Shown: positions 16,377 through 24,928 of the stretch, in pieces
Layout: each line of letters begins with the position of its first letter
Numbering within the stretch: the first letter of the stretch is position 1
Assembly: GCA_964471235.1 (NCBI GenBank)
Contig: CAYYGL010000003.1
Coordinates: 1 to 60,859 of the forward strand
Source: CAYYGL01 sp964471235
GTDB taxonomy: Bacteria; Calditrichota; Calditrichia; RBG-13-44-9; J075
DNA length: 60,859 nucleotides
Direction: 5' to 3'
The notes under the pieces: generated by a model
Database searches by the model: none
Told to the model about the DNA's origin: nothing
The model's input: only the letters and a program-made list of their open reading frames with translations
Made by a program: the position numbers and the translations under genes

Positions 16377-17555
16377 TCAGGATTCCCGGACATGCTCCCA
16401 GGTAACGTATTTAATACCTCTTAAATTATCTATCAAACCGAAGAGGGCAGCAAAATGGGAGGTGGTAAAATAATACGGAAAATACAGCCAAATCGGTAAA
16501 TTTTCATTTTCACGGGCAAAGAAAGCGCCTATTATGGATAGGAGTACAAAGCCGGATTGCACCACCATAAAAGCATTGTAAAAAAACGATGGGGAGAACA
16601 ATACGATAAAAAGATTGGAAACAAATAACATTCCGATTAAGAGCCAATTAAACCAGCGTAAAATTTTATGGGAAAACAATTCAAAGATAAATTTGAAATT
16701 TCTTCGGAACGTGAACAGTTTGATATACTTTTTGAATGAGCGGTAACTTCGGTTGACAATTCTTCTTTTTCGGGAAAATTCCTTATCAAAATCACCGGCA
16801 GCATTTTCATAACAAATCGCCCGGTTGTTAAAAAGCCCCAGATACCCTTTGGAAGCAATTATCAGAGGATTGGCAAAATCTCCGATATCATCCGCTTCCA
16901 GGTTTTGATAAAGGGAACGGCGGATGGCATAAATCGCACCATCGCCAACGCATACCGAATGAAATTGCGATTCCAATTCCTTCAGCATCGTTTCGTATCT
17001 CCAATACAGACTCTCATTTTCGACCGCGGCATTTTCACTGCTGTCATAATACAATGCTTTTCCCACGACATAGCCAACTCGTTCATCTCCAAAATATTTT
17101 ACCAACTCCTGGAGGGCATTCTGTTCATAGATGGCATTGGCATCGGAGAACACCACCACCTCTCCCCGGGCTTCTGCTACCGCGCGATTCAACCCCAATG
17201 ATTTCCCATAGCGCCGCGGTTGTCTAAGCAACCGGATTCGGGAATCCCGTTTTGTCCATTCATTAATAATTTTATCCGTGTTATCATCGGATGCATCGGA
17301 TACCACCAAAATTTCATATTTTTCCGCAGGATAACTAAGCTCAACACTATTTTTCAACTTCTTGTCGATCACCTGCTCTTCATTATATGCCGAAATTATC
17401 AATGTTAAGGGAGGGAAATAGTTGTCCGATAGGGTTATCCGGTGACCATTACCTCTTAATTTAACGATCAAATACAAAATCAAGGGGTATAAAAAGTAAC
17501 TGTAAAACAACAGAAACAGAGTCGCCCAGAACAGGATATATACAAATGTTAACAT
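16377..17555 (-). CDS. Membrane-anchored GT2 family glycosyltransferase
   Basis: 392 aa from ATG 17555. A GTG at 17612 in the same frame would add 19 polar residues, but it has no ribosome site and would sit almost on the predicted transcription start. The N-terminus is a membrane segment (about 1-30), followed by the GT-A fold (LIISAYNEE, VVSDASDDNT, FSDANAIYE as the DxD-type site) and then two or three C-terminal membrane helices, the layout of processive or cellulose-synthase-like GT2 enzymes. A DGAIYAIRR segment precedes the acceptor region. It may polymerise or extend a glycan at the membrane. It begins the operon containing the acyl carrier and LarA-like genes. Confidence 0.8.
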   Translation of the reverse strand: MLTFVYILFWATLFLLFYSYFLYPLILYLIVKLRGNGHRITLSDNYFPPLTLIISAYNEEQVIDKKLKNSVELSYPAEKYEILVVSDASDDNTDKIINEWTKRDSRIRLLRQPRRYGKSLGLNRAVAEARGEVVVFSDANAIYEQNALQELVKYFGDERVGYVVGKALYYDSSENAAVENESLYWRYETMLKELESQFHSVCVGDGAIYAIRRSLYQNLEADDIGDFANPLIIASKGYLGLFNNRAICYENAAGDFDKEFSRKRRIVNRSYRSFKKYIKLFTFRRNFKFIFELFSHKILRWFNWLLIGMLFVSNLFIVLFSPSFFYNAFMVVQSGFVLLSIIGAFFARENENLPIWLYFPYYFTTSHFAALFGLIDNLRGIKYVTWEHVRES

Positions 17556-17622
17556 ATCACCCCAGTGATTTTCGAAATGTTCACCATCACAGTATTCATT
17601 ATCGGCTTTCACAAAAGTTTAT

Positions 17623-17651
17623 ATTAAAAATAATCGGTTAAAGCGAATCAA
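17623..17651 (-). promoter_or_regulatory. Candidate sigma-70 promoter for the GT2-ACP-LarA operon
   Basis: Minus strand: TTGATT (17646-17651, 4 of 6), 17-bp spacer, TTTAAT (17623-17628, 5 of 6). Transcription would begin near 17616, giving a leader of about 60 nt to ATG 17555. It lies downstream of carB and upstream of the GT2 gene. Confidence 0.35.
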
Positions 17652-17803
17652 TGAAACAAACCGATATCCACCTGGAGAGCCAACTTCTCTTCCAGAATAA
17701 TGGAAAGTCACCGGTTCAAAGCGGTAACAGTGGAAAATGGCTGTTAAAAAACGGAATCCAATAGATGAAGACGGAAGTGGTTACTCCCAACACTGTTCAT
17801 AGA

Positions 17804-20800
17804 CTATTGATAATCATTCCAGCTTTTAATATGCAAATCTTTCAGGGATTTGTCTGTGACGGCTTCCACAAACCGTTGGGCAAGTTGAACCTCTGTGATG
17901 AGCGGAATTGCCATATCCACCGCTTTGCGGCGAATGATATAGTCATTGGTTAATTCTTCTTCCTGGTAATTTTTGGGAATATTGATCACCAGATCAATTT
18001 TGCGTTCGCTGAGGTATTCCAGCACATTGGGACTACCTTTTTCCAGCGGCCAGTGTAGTACCCGGGTATCAATCCCATATTGTTTCATGAATTCGGCGGT
18101 CCCTTTGGTGGCAAATAATTTTACCCCTCGTTCCTGTAACAGACGGGCGCCGGATACAAATTTCGCTTTGTCTTCCAGGGGACCGGTAGAGAGTAGCACA
18201 CTGGAAATTTGGGTGGACATACCCACGGAGAGCATGGCTTTCAGAAATGCCTCTTCAAAATCATCTCCCAGGCAGGCAACCTCCCCGGTGGAACTCATCT
18301 CCACCCCCAGGGTCGGGTCGGCTCCTTCCAGCCGGGTAAAAGAAAATTGGGGAGCTTTAACGCCCACATATTCCAGGTCCAGGAATGATTTTTTCAGCGG
18401 TTCTACCGGTTCCTGCATAATCGCACGGGTGGCATGGCGGATAAAATTTTCTTTATAGACTTTGGAAACAAACGGAAAGCTGCGGGATGCCCGTAGATTG
18501 CATTCAATCACCTTCACCGAGTTATTTTTGGCGATAAACTGAATATTAAACGGACCGGTTACCGAAAGTGCCCGGGCAATTTTGCGGGCGATATTCCGCA
18601 CCTGCCGGATCGTTTCGATATAGGTTCGCTGAGGCGGCAAGACCAGGGTAGCGTCGCCGGAATGCACCCCGGCATTCTCCACATGTTCCGAAATCGCATA
18701 CCGAACCAACTTGCCATCCTGCGCCACACCGTCAAATTCAATCTCTTTGGCGTTTTCAATATATTTACTGATCACCACCGGGTATTCCGGAGAAACCTCG
18801 GCGGCTTTCTCTAAAAATTTCTCCAGGGCAGTATCATTGGGCGCCACTGCCATTGCCGAACCGCTTAACACGTACGATGGCCGGATCAAGACCGGGTAGT
18901 GATGTTCCCGGGCAAATGCTTTTGCTTCCTCAACCGAGGTCAACTCTTTCCAGAGGGGTTGATCGATGCCCAGTGCATCCAATAAACTGGAAAATTTGTG
19001 CCGGTCTTCTGCCTGATCAATTTTTTCCGGCGGCGTGCCCAATACCCGAAGACCCGCCTGATGGAGCCGCAATGCCAGGTTGTTGGGCACCTGCCCGCCC
19101 ATGGAAATAATAATCCCCACCGGCGATTCTTTTTTGTAAATATCAAAGATGGTTTCAAAGGTTAGTTCTTCAAAATAGAGGCGATCACATTCATCAAAAT
19201 CGGTGCTGACCGTCTCCGGGTTGTAATTGATCAGAATCGTGTCATACCCCAGTTCTTTCAGGGTCATCACGGCATTGACACAGCACCAGTCAAATTCTAC
19301 CGAACTGCCGATACGATACACCCCGGACCCCAGCACCATCACCGATTGATTTTTCCGGGGCGAGATGTCGTTACTCTCCCCGTTGTAGGTCAAATATAAA
19401 AAATTCGAGCGCGCCGGGTATTCCGCCGCCAGGGTGTCTATTTGTTTCACACAGGGAAAAATGCCATAATTTTTCCGCAGGGTGCTGACCTTCATTTCAT
19501 CAATTTCCAGAAAGCGGGCAATCTGAGAATCGGAAAACCCCAGTTGCTTTGCCTCTCGGAGGATGTTGCGAGGACACACGCCCCCGGCATACATCTTTAA
19601 TTGTTCACCGGTTTTTACGATATTTTTAATTTTATGTAAAAACCAGCTATCAATATGACTCAACTTATGGATTTTTTCAATTGTATAGGATTGCTGCAAC
19701 GCCTCGGCGATGGCAAACACCCGCTCATCCGTGGGGTGTTTCAGTTCATCTTCCAGATTGTCAAACTTAATCTGCTCATTGCCAACCAGCCCGTCCACCC
19801 CGATTTCCAACATCCGCAGCGCTTTTTGCAGGGCTTCTTCGAACTTCCTCCCGATGCCCATCACTTCCCCAACCGACTTCATCCCGGACCCCAGCTTCTT
19901 GGAGACCTTGTGAAATTTCTTCAAATCCCAGCGGGGAATTTTCACCACCACATAATCCAGCGCCGGCTCAAAACATGCCATGGTGGTATGGGTGATTTTA
20001 TTTTTTAAATCCACCAGGCTGTAGCCCAGTGCCAATTTTGCGGCGATAAACGCCAGCGGGTAGCCGGTTGCTTTGGACGCCAGCGCCGAGCTGCGGGAGA
20101 GCCGGGCATTCACCTCGATTACCCGGAATTCATCGGAGTGAGGGTCGAGGGCATATTGAATATTGCATTCTCCCACCACCCCCAGGTGGCGAATTACATT
20201 AATGGCACATTCCCGCAGTTTATGGTATTCACGATTGGTCAAAGTCTGGCTGGGCGCCACGACAATGCTTTCCCCGGTATGGATGCCCATCGGGTCAAAA
20301 TTTTCCATGTTACATACGGTAATACAGTTGTCATATTTATCCCGTACCACCTCGTATTCGATTTCTTTCCATCCCTCCAGGTACTCTTCCACCAGAATTT
20401 GAGAGGTGTAGGCAAAGGCTTTTTCTGCCAGCGTGCGGAGTTCCGTTTCATCGCTGCAGATTCCGGAGCCCAGACCGCCCAGGGCGTAAGCAATCCGCAC
20501 CATTACCGGAAACCCGATCTGATGGGCAACGTTCACCGCCTCTTCCAGGGAATGCACCGCTTCGCTGCGAGGCACGGCAACGTCAATTTCCTCCAGGCGG
20601 GCGGCAAATGTCTCCCGGTTTTCGGTCTCTTCAATCACGGAAACCGGGGTGCCCAACACCTCCACCCGGTATTTATCCAGAACCCCGTCCCGCCAGAGTT
20701 GCAAGCCGCAGTTTAAAGCGGTTTGCCCGCCAAATCCCAGCATTATCCCCGTGGGACGTTCCTTCTCGATGACTTTTTCCACAAAATAGGGATTCACCGG

Positions 20801-20992
20801 CAGGAAGTAAACGTTATCCGCCAGGTGCTCGGATGTCTGGATGGTGGCAATGTTGGGATTGATCAAAATGGTGGTGATGTTTTCTTCTTTCAGGGCTTTA
20901 ATTGCCTGACTGCCGCTGTAATCAAACTCCCCGGCTTCCCCAATTTTGAGCGCCGAACTGCCTAAAATGACTACTTTTTGTTGACCGACCAT
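17804..20992 (-). CDS. carB: Carbamoyl phosphate synthase, large subunit
   Basis: 1062 aa, the normal bacterial length. Two homologous ATP-grasp halves are visible: the first opens with VVILGSSALKIGEAGEFDYS and the second, near residue 550, with VMVLGSGVYRIGSSVEFDW. The carboxyphosphate and carbamate domains are followed by a C-terminal MGS-like allosteric domain (about 935-1062; KLFATKGTAEF). Together with CarA it makes carbamoyl phosphate from bicarbonate, glutamine-derived ammonia and two ATP. The gene follows carA by 17 nt. Its place behind a carbamoyltransferase suggests it feeds O-carbamoylation of the glycan, although it could also be the cell's general CarB. GAGGT lies about 12 nt before ATG 20992. 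Confidence 0.97.
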   Translation of the reverse strand: MVGQQKVVILGSSALKIGEAGEFDYSGSQAIKALKEENITTILINPNIATIQTSEHLADNVYFLPVNPYFVEKVIEKERPTGIMLGFGGQTALNCGLQLWRDGVLDKYRVEVLGTPVSVIEETENRETFAARLEEIDVAVPRSEAVHSLEEAVNVAHQIGFPVMVRIAYALGGLGSGICSDETELRTLAEKAFAYTSQILVEEYLEGWKEIEYEVVRDKYDNCITVCNMENFDPMGIHTGESIVVAPSQTLTNREYHKLRECAINVIRHLGVVGECNIQYALDPHSDEFRVIEVNARLSRSSALASKATGYPLAFIAAKLALGYSLVDLKNKITHTTMACFEPALDYVVVKIPRWDLKKFHKVSKKLGSGMKSVGEVMGIGRKFEEALQKALRMLEIGVDGLVGNEQIKFDNLEDELKHPTDERVFAIAEALQQSYTIEKIHKLSHIDSWFLHKIKNIVKTGEQLKMYAGGVCPRNILREAKQLGFSDSQIARFLEIDEMKVSTLRKNYGIFPCVKQIDTLAAEYPARSNFLYLTYNGESNDISPRKNQSVMVLGSGVYRIGSSVEFDWCCVNAVMTLKELGYDTILINYNPETVSTDFDECDRLYFEELTFETIFDIYKKESPVGIIISMGGQVPNNLALRLHQAGLRVLGTPPEKIDQAEDRHKFSSLLDALGIDQPLWKELTSVEEAKAFAREHHYPVLIRPSYVLSGSAMAVAPNDTALEKFLEKAAEVSPEYPVVISKYIENAKEIEFDGVAQDGKLVRYAISEHVENAGVHSGDATLVLPPQRTYIETIRQVRNIARKIARALSVTGPFNIQFIAKNNSVKVIECNLRASRSFPFVSKVYKENFIRHATRAIMQEPVEPLKKSFLDLEYVGVKAPQFSFTRLEGADPTLGVEMSSTGEVACLGDDFEEAFLKAMLSVGMSTQISSVLLSTGPLEDKAKFVSGARLLQERGVKLFATKGTAEFMKQYGIDTRVLHWPLEKGSPNVLEYLSERKIDLVINIPKNYQEEELTNDYIIRRKAVDMAIPLITEVQLAQRFVEAVTDKSLKDLHIKSWNDYQ

Positions 20993-21009
20993 GTAATTGA
21001 TTACCTCTA

Positions 21010-22065
21010 CTACAACAGTTGGATAAATTCATCAAATAAAAATTGGGTATCGACCGGACCGGGATGGGCTTCCGGATGGAACTGCACCGCAAAGAAGGGT
21101 TTATTCCGGTGGCGAATGCCCTCATTGGTTCCGTCGTTGGCATTGAAGAACCACGGTTCCCACTCTGCCGGCAGGGTGTTTTCATCCACTGCATAGCCAT
21201 GGTTTTGAGAGGTGATAAAACAGCGGTTGCTTTTGACCCGGATGCAGGGCTGGTTCTGGCTGCGATGACCGTATTTGAGTTTGTAGGTCTGCGCCCCGGC
21301 AGCTAATGCCAGCAGTTGACTGCCCAGGCAAATACCAAAAATGGGGACATCATTGGCAATCAGTTGGCGAATGGTATCGGTCGTCTGAACACATTGGCGG
21401 GGATCGCCGGGACCGTTGGAGATCACCACCCCGTCAAATTTTTCCTTGCCGGGAGACCAATTCCACGGCACCCGCCGCACCCTCACCCCCCGCTTGACCA
21501 GCGAGCGAATGATATTGTTTTTGCAGCCGCAATCTATCAGCACCACAGTTTTATCGCCGCTGCCATAACTAAGCGGCTTCCGGCAGCTCACCCCGGCTAC
21601 TAAATTTTCCTTGTTGGGATCATAAAATTCGATATGCTCTTCTTCAAAAATTAACTTGCCCAGCATGGCGCCTTTGGTGCGCAACAATTGGGTTAGCTTG
21701 CGGGTATCGATGCCGGAAATTGCCGGTATGTTATGGGCTTTCAGCCAGGCATCCAATGATTGCCGGGCAGACCAGTGGCTGAAATGATGGGATACCTCGG
21801 ATACCACCAGCCCGGAAATTTGAATTTTGTCAGACTCGAACACCCGGGAAATCCCATTTTCCATTTCATCTGCCGGAATACCGTAATTCCCAATTAACGG
21901 ATAGGTTAATACCAGGATTTGCCCGGCGTAGGATGGATCGGTCAATGTTTCCGGATAGCCGACCATGCCGGTATTAAAAACCACTTCCCCGGCAACCGAA
22001 CGTTCCTTGCCGAAAGCTTTCCCATGAAAGACCGAACCATCTTCTAAAAATAAACGAGCATTCAT
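21010..22065 (-). CDS. carA: Carbamoyl phosphate synthase, small (glutaminase) subunit
   Basis: 351 aa from ATG 22065; a TTG two codons upstream is a weaker alternative. The N-terminal CPSase small-chain domain (about 1-150) starts with ARLFLEDGSVFHG. The C-terminal class I glutamine amidotransferase domain has the nucleophile in FGICLGSQ (C246) and the His/Glu pair in FHPE (H330, E332). It hydrolyses glutamine and channels ammonia to CarB, whose gene follows directly. No convincing Shine-Dalgarno is seen. A terminator-like hairpin lies upstream at 22144-22178, so carAB expression may need its own promoter or readthrough. Confidence 0.96.
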   Translation of the reverse strand: MNARLFLEDGSVFHGKAFGKERSVAGEVVFNTGMVGYPETLTDPSYAGQILVLTYPLIGNYGIPADEMENGISRVFESDKIQISGLVVSEVSHHFSHWSARQSLDAWLKAHNIPAISGIDTRKLTQLLRTKGAMLGKLIFEEEHIEFYDPNKENLVAGVSCRKPLSYGSGDKTVVLIDCGCKNNIIRSLVKRGVRVRRVPWNWSPGKEKFDGVVISNGPGDPRQCVQTTDTIRQLIANDVPIFGICLGSQLLALAAGAQTYKLKYGHRSQNQPCIRVKSNRCFITSQNHGYAVDENTLPAEWEPWFFNANDGTNEGIRHRNKPFFAVQFHPEAHPGPVDTQFLFDEFIQLL

Positions 22066-22143
22066 TGACAATGGGGGGTAATGTGTGAATATTCATCCCG
22101 TTGGAGCACCGTCATCATTCGGCTCCGTCCGACAACAACATGA

Positions 22144-22178
22144 AAAAGCTCCTCCCTGTTCCGATGAGAGGAGCTTTT
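22144..22178 (-). terminator. Strong hairpin between the DUF5989 gene and carA (terminator or attenuator)
   Basis: Arms 22144-22154 and 22168-22178 form an 11-bp perfect stem (AAAAGCTCCTC / GAGGAGCTTTT) with a 13-nt loop. On the minus strand it is followed by one more T, giving five in a row. It lies about 70 nt after the DUF5989 stop and 78 nt before the carA start, so it would end the carbamoyltransferase transcript or reduce readthrough into carAB. Confidence 0.65.
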
Positions 22179-22246
22179 CATAATAGAATCCGTAATGCAT
22201 TCCAAAAACTTTTTCCGACTGAGCCGTAACGGTTTTCCGGGCATTT

Positions 22247-22405
22247 TTAGAACAGGGTATAGATGAACGGTGCCAGGGCACTGCCTTGAGTTAGTACAAT
22301 CAGGGCACCGAGCAAGAACAGTATCAACATAATGGGCAGCAGCCAATACTTTTTCCGATGTTTCAGGAACATCCAGAATTCCCCGATAATTGAAAACTTC
22401 CCCAT
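22247..22405 (-). CDS. DUF5989-family small membrane protein
   Basis: 52 aa. ATG 22403-22405 is preceded by AGGAG with good spacing. The protein starts MGKFSIIGEFWMFLKHRKK and continues as one transmembrane helix (about 21-39) ending GSALAPFIYTLF, the pattern of the DUF5989 family. Such proteins are typically encoded beside SxtJ and NodU-type carbamoyltransferases, as here. Function is unknown; a membrane partner or scaffold for the carbamoyltransferase is an inference from the gene neighbourhood. Confidence 0.85.
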   Translation of the reverse strand: MGKFSIIGEFWMFLKHRKKYWLLPIMLILFLLGALIVLTQGSALAPFIYTLF

Positions 22406-22489
22406 GGTATCTCCTGTTTTTTAAGAAGGTTTCCGAAATGGAATATTTTATAAAAGTTCACATCCGTTAAAAATTTGAACGTCAGTTTT

Positions 22490-22912
22490 TTAATACTGGC
22501 GTTCCAGGGATTTGGGATCAAACGGTTTCCTCTCCCTTGGAATCCAGTAACTCTTTGCATTCGGGTCAATTTTTTCTTTTAGCGGGTCTTTGCCCAACAA
22601 TCGCATCACCAATCCTGCCGGGGTAAACACCAGTCCGAAGACAATCCCCAGGATGACATGAGACATGATGAAGCCCATCACCACCGCAGAACTCATCCAG
22701 ATAATATAAATCGGCTTGAGGACAATTGGCACTGCCAGACCCAGCAGCAAAAACGCCCCGGCAATGTATGCCACATATCGGGCACTTTCCAGTTGTTTCC
22801 AGAAAAGAACCCCGGCAACGATGAACAAAAACACCCCGATGGTAATGCCGAACTTTCGTAATTCTTTCCCGCTCGCCTTCCGGATAACCCGAATGATTTC
22901 TTCACGTATCAT
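22490..22912 (-). CDS. SxtJ-family membrane protein
   Basis: 140 aa. ATG 22912 with AAGGG upstream, 9 nt after the carbamoyltransferase stop. A short basic N-terminus is followed by hydrophobic segments at about 21-38, 46-65 and 70-103, then a polar tail with LLGKDPL and a proline-rich end. This matches the SxtJ family, first noted in saxitoxin clusters beside the carbamoyltransferase SxtI and common next to NodU-like enzymes. The biochemical role has not been established to my knowledge. It probably forms a membrane assembly with DUF5989 and the carbamoyltransferase. Confidence 0.85.
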   Translation of the reverse strand: MIREEIIRVIRKASGKELRKFGITIGVFLFIVAGVLFWKQLESARYVAYIAGAFLLLGLAVPIVLKPIYIIWMSSAVVMGFIMSHVILGIVFGLVFTPAGLVMRLLGKDPLKEKIDPNAKSYWIPRERKPFDPKSLERQY

Positions 22913-22921
22913 TTTTTACCC

Positions 22922-24733
22922 TTAGTCTAATTCGAATTCCTGTTGCCAGTCAATATCGTGCACCAGCTCTTTTTGTTCTTTTTTGTTCAGTAAATAATTT
23001 CCCATAATCAGGTAATCCATGTTGGTGCGCATAAAACAAAGGTAGGCATGTTCCGGTGTGCAGACGATTGGTTCCCCGCGCACATTAAAAGAGGTGTTGA
23101 TGATGACCGGGCAGCCGGTTTTCTCGTAAAATGCTTTGATCATGGCATGGTAGCGGGGATTGTCGTTGGCATCCACGGTCTGGATGCGTGCCGAATAATC
23201 CACATGGGTTACTGCCGGTATTGAGGAGCGAATAATTTTCAACTTATCCAGCCCTATCTTCCCGTCTTCGGAAACCGGATTCCACAATTCTCTTTTTACC
23301 GGGGCAACCAGCAACATATACGGGCTGGGACGGTCAATTTCAAAGTAATCGGAGACATGCTCCACCAGCACCGAGGGAGCAAAGGGGCGGAAGCTCTCCC
23401 GGAATTTAATTTTCAGATTCATCACCGACTGCATTTCCGGGGAACGGGCATCGCCGATAATACTGCGGCTGCCCAGGGCACGCGGCCCGAACTCCATGCG
23501 TCCCTGGAACCAACCGACCACCTTTTCGGAAGCGATAAGATCCGCCACAACTTCCGGCACATCTTCCTCCGGTAATTTCTGAAAAGGCACATTCTGCTCC
23601 CTTAGAAAGGCTTCAATTTCCTCATTGGAAAATTCAGGACCTAAATAGGAGGCGTTTTGAATTTTGCTGGCGGTTTCCACTTCCCGGGGATGGTCTAAAT
23701 ATTGAAACCAGGTTAGAAGCGCCGCACCCAGTGCCCCACCGGCATCCCCGGCTGCCGGTTGAATCCAGATGTCATCAAAAGGACCATCGCGCAGAATCCG
23801 GCCATTGCCCACACAATTCAGGGCAACCCCGCCGGCTAACACCAGGTATTTCATCCCGGTCTCTTGATGCACATGCCGCGCCATTCGCAGCATAATCTCC
23901 TCGGTCACTTCCTGAACCGAACGGGCTAAATCCATTTCCCGTTGAGTAATTCTGGTTTCCGGTCGACGGGCCGGGCCTCCAAAGAGACTGGCAAATTTAT
24001 CATTGGTCATGGTCAGACCGGCGCAATAGTTGAAATATTTCATGTTCATCTTAAAGGAACCGTCTTCCTTCAAATCAATCAGTTCCTTTAAAATGATATC
24101 CACATAGCGCGGCTCCCCGTAGGGCGCCAGCCCCATCAGTTTGTATTCGCCGGAATTCACTTTGAAGCCGGTAAAATACGTAAAGGCGGAATACAATAAC
24201 CCCAGGGAATGGGGAAAGTGAAGTTCCGCCCACAATTCAATCTGGTTACCTTTCCCGATGCCATAGCTGGAAGTGGTCCACTCCCCCACCCCGTCGATGG
24301 TTAAAATGGCGGCTTCCGGAAACGGCGACGGGAAAAAAGCCGAGGCTGCATGGGATTCGTGATGTTCCGGAAACAAAATGGCAGCATCGCTGGATAACTC
24401 TTTGGCGATATACTCTTTCATCCACAATTTTTGCTTCAGCCAGAGCGGCATCGCCTTGAGAAATGATGTAAACCCCCGGGGCGCATAGGCTAAATAAGTT
24501 TGCAACAGCCGCTCAAATTTGATGAAGGGTTTATCATAAAATGCAATATAATCCAAATCTGCCGCCGTAATGCCCCCTTCCTTCAGGCAATACTCGATGG
24601 CGTGAGTGGGAAAGCGGAAATCGTGTTTTTTCCGGGTAAAGCGCTCTTCCTGCGCCGCAGCAGTAATAGCGCCGTCCTGCACCAGGCAGGCAGCACTATC
24701 GTGATAAAATGCAGATATTCCAAGGATATTCAT
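22922..24733 (-). CDS. NodU/CmcH/TobZ-family carbamoyltransferase
   Basis: 603 aa, full length. The Kae1-like domain opens with ILGISAFYHDSAACL, carries the metal-binding HHESH (124-128) and TIDGVG with D147, and continues with LAGGVALNCVGNGRI. The C-terminal part has MEFGPRALGSRSI and the late INTSFNVRGEPIV motif of the family. These enzymes move the carbamoyl group of carbamoyl phosphate, through carbamoyl-AMP, to a hydroxyl of a sugar, antibiotic or toxin. In this locus the likely acceptor is a glycan or nucleotide sugar. It begins a transcript that includes SxtJ and DUF5989, with carAB downstream to supply its substrate. GAAGAG precedes the ATG. Confidence 0.93.
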   Translation of the reverse strand: MNILGISAFYHDSAACLVQDGAITAAAQEERFTRKKHDFRFPTHAIEYCLKEGGITAADLDYIAFYDKPFIKFERLLQTYLAYAPRGFTSFLKAMPLWLKQKLWMKEYIAKELSSDAAILFPEHHESHAASAFFPSPFPEAAILTIDGVGEWTTSSYGIGKGNQIELWAELHFPHSLGLLYSAFTYFTGFKVNSGEYKLMGLAPYGEPRYVDIILKELIDLKEDGSFKMNMKYFNYCAGLTMTNDKFASLFGGPARRPETRITQREMDLARSVQEVTEEIMLRMARHVHQETGMKYLVLAGGVALNCVGNGRILRDGPFDDIWIQPAAGDAGGALGAALLTWFQYLDHPREVETASKIQNASYLGPEFSNEEIEAFLREQNVPFQKLPEEDVPEVVADLIASEKVVGWFQGRMEFGPRALGSRSIIGDARSPEMQSVMNLKIKFRESFRPFAPSVLVEHVSDYFEIDRPSPYMLLVAPVKRELWNPVSEDGKIGLDKLKIIRSSIPAVTHVDYSARIQTVDANDNPRYHAMIKAFYEKTGCPVIINTSFNVRGEPIVCTPEHAYLCFMRTNMDYLIMGNYLLNKKEQKELVHDIDWQQEFELD

Positions 24734-24854
24734 CGTTACTCTTCAGTAATAGTTAGCGTCTGGTAAAATTGGGGTTAGAGAATCTCACTAAAGACGTCAT
24801 TAAATGTGTTGCTTCGGACGGTTAATCCTACTCAAAATCTATCCTCGATGCAAG

Positions 24855-24875
24855 AAAAAAAGTGCGTTTCCGCAC
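24855..24875 (-). terminator. Intrinsic terminator after the ChbG-like gene
   Basis: On the minus strand GTGCG, a GAAA tetraloop and CGCAC (24862-24875) are followed by seven T (24855-24861). It lies about 55 nt after the stop of the gene ending at 24929 and separates that operon from the carbamoyltransferase operon. Confidence 0.8.
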
Positions 24876-24928
24876 CGCTTGGTTACTACATAACTTGTCA
24901 GCTGGATAACGTGAGTAGCCACATGTTT

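Noticed and set aside
20138..20716. Plus-strand open frame of 192 codons
   Set aside because: Antisense to a conserved part of carB; a shadow frame.
22062..22346. Minus-strand frame of 94 codons across the DUF5989 gene and the hairpin
   Set aside because: It overlaps the DUF5989 gene in another frame and reads through the terminator-like stem; DUF5989 matches a known family and has a ribosome site.
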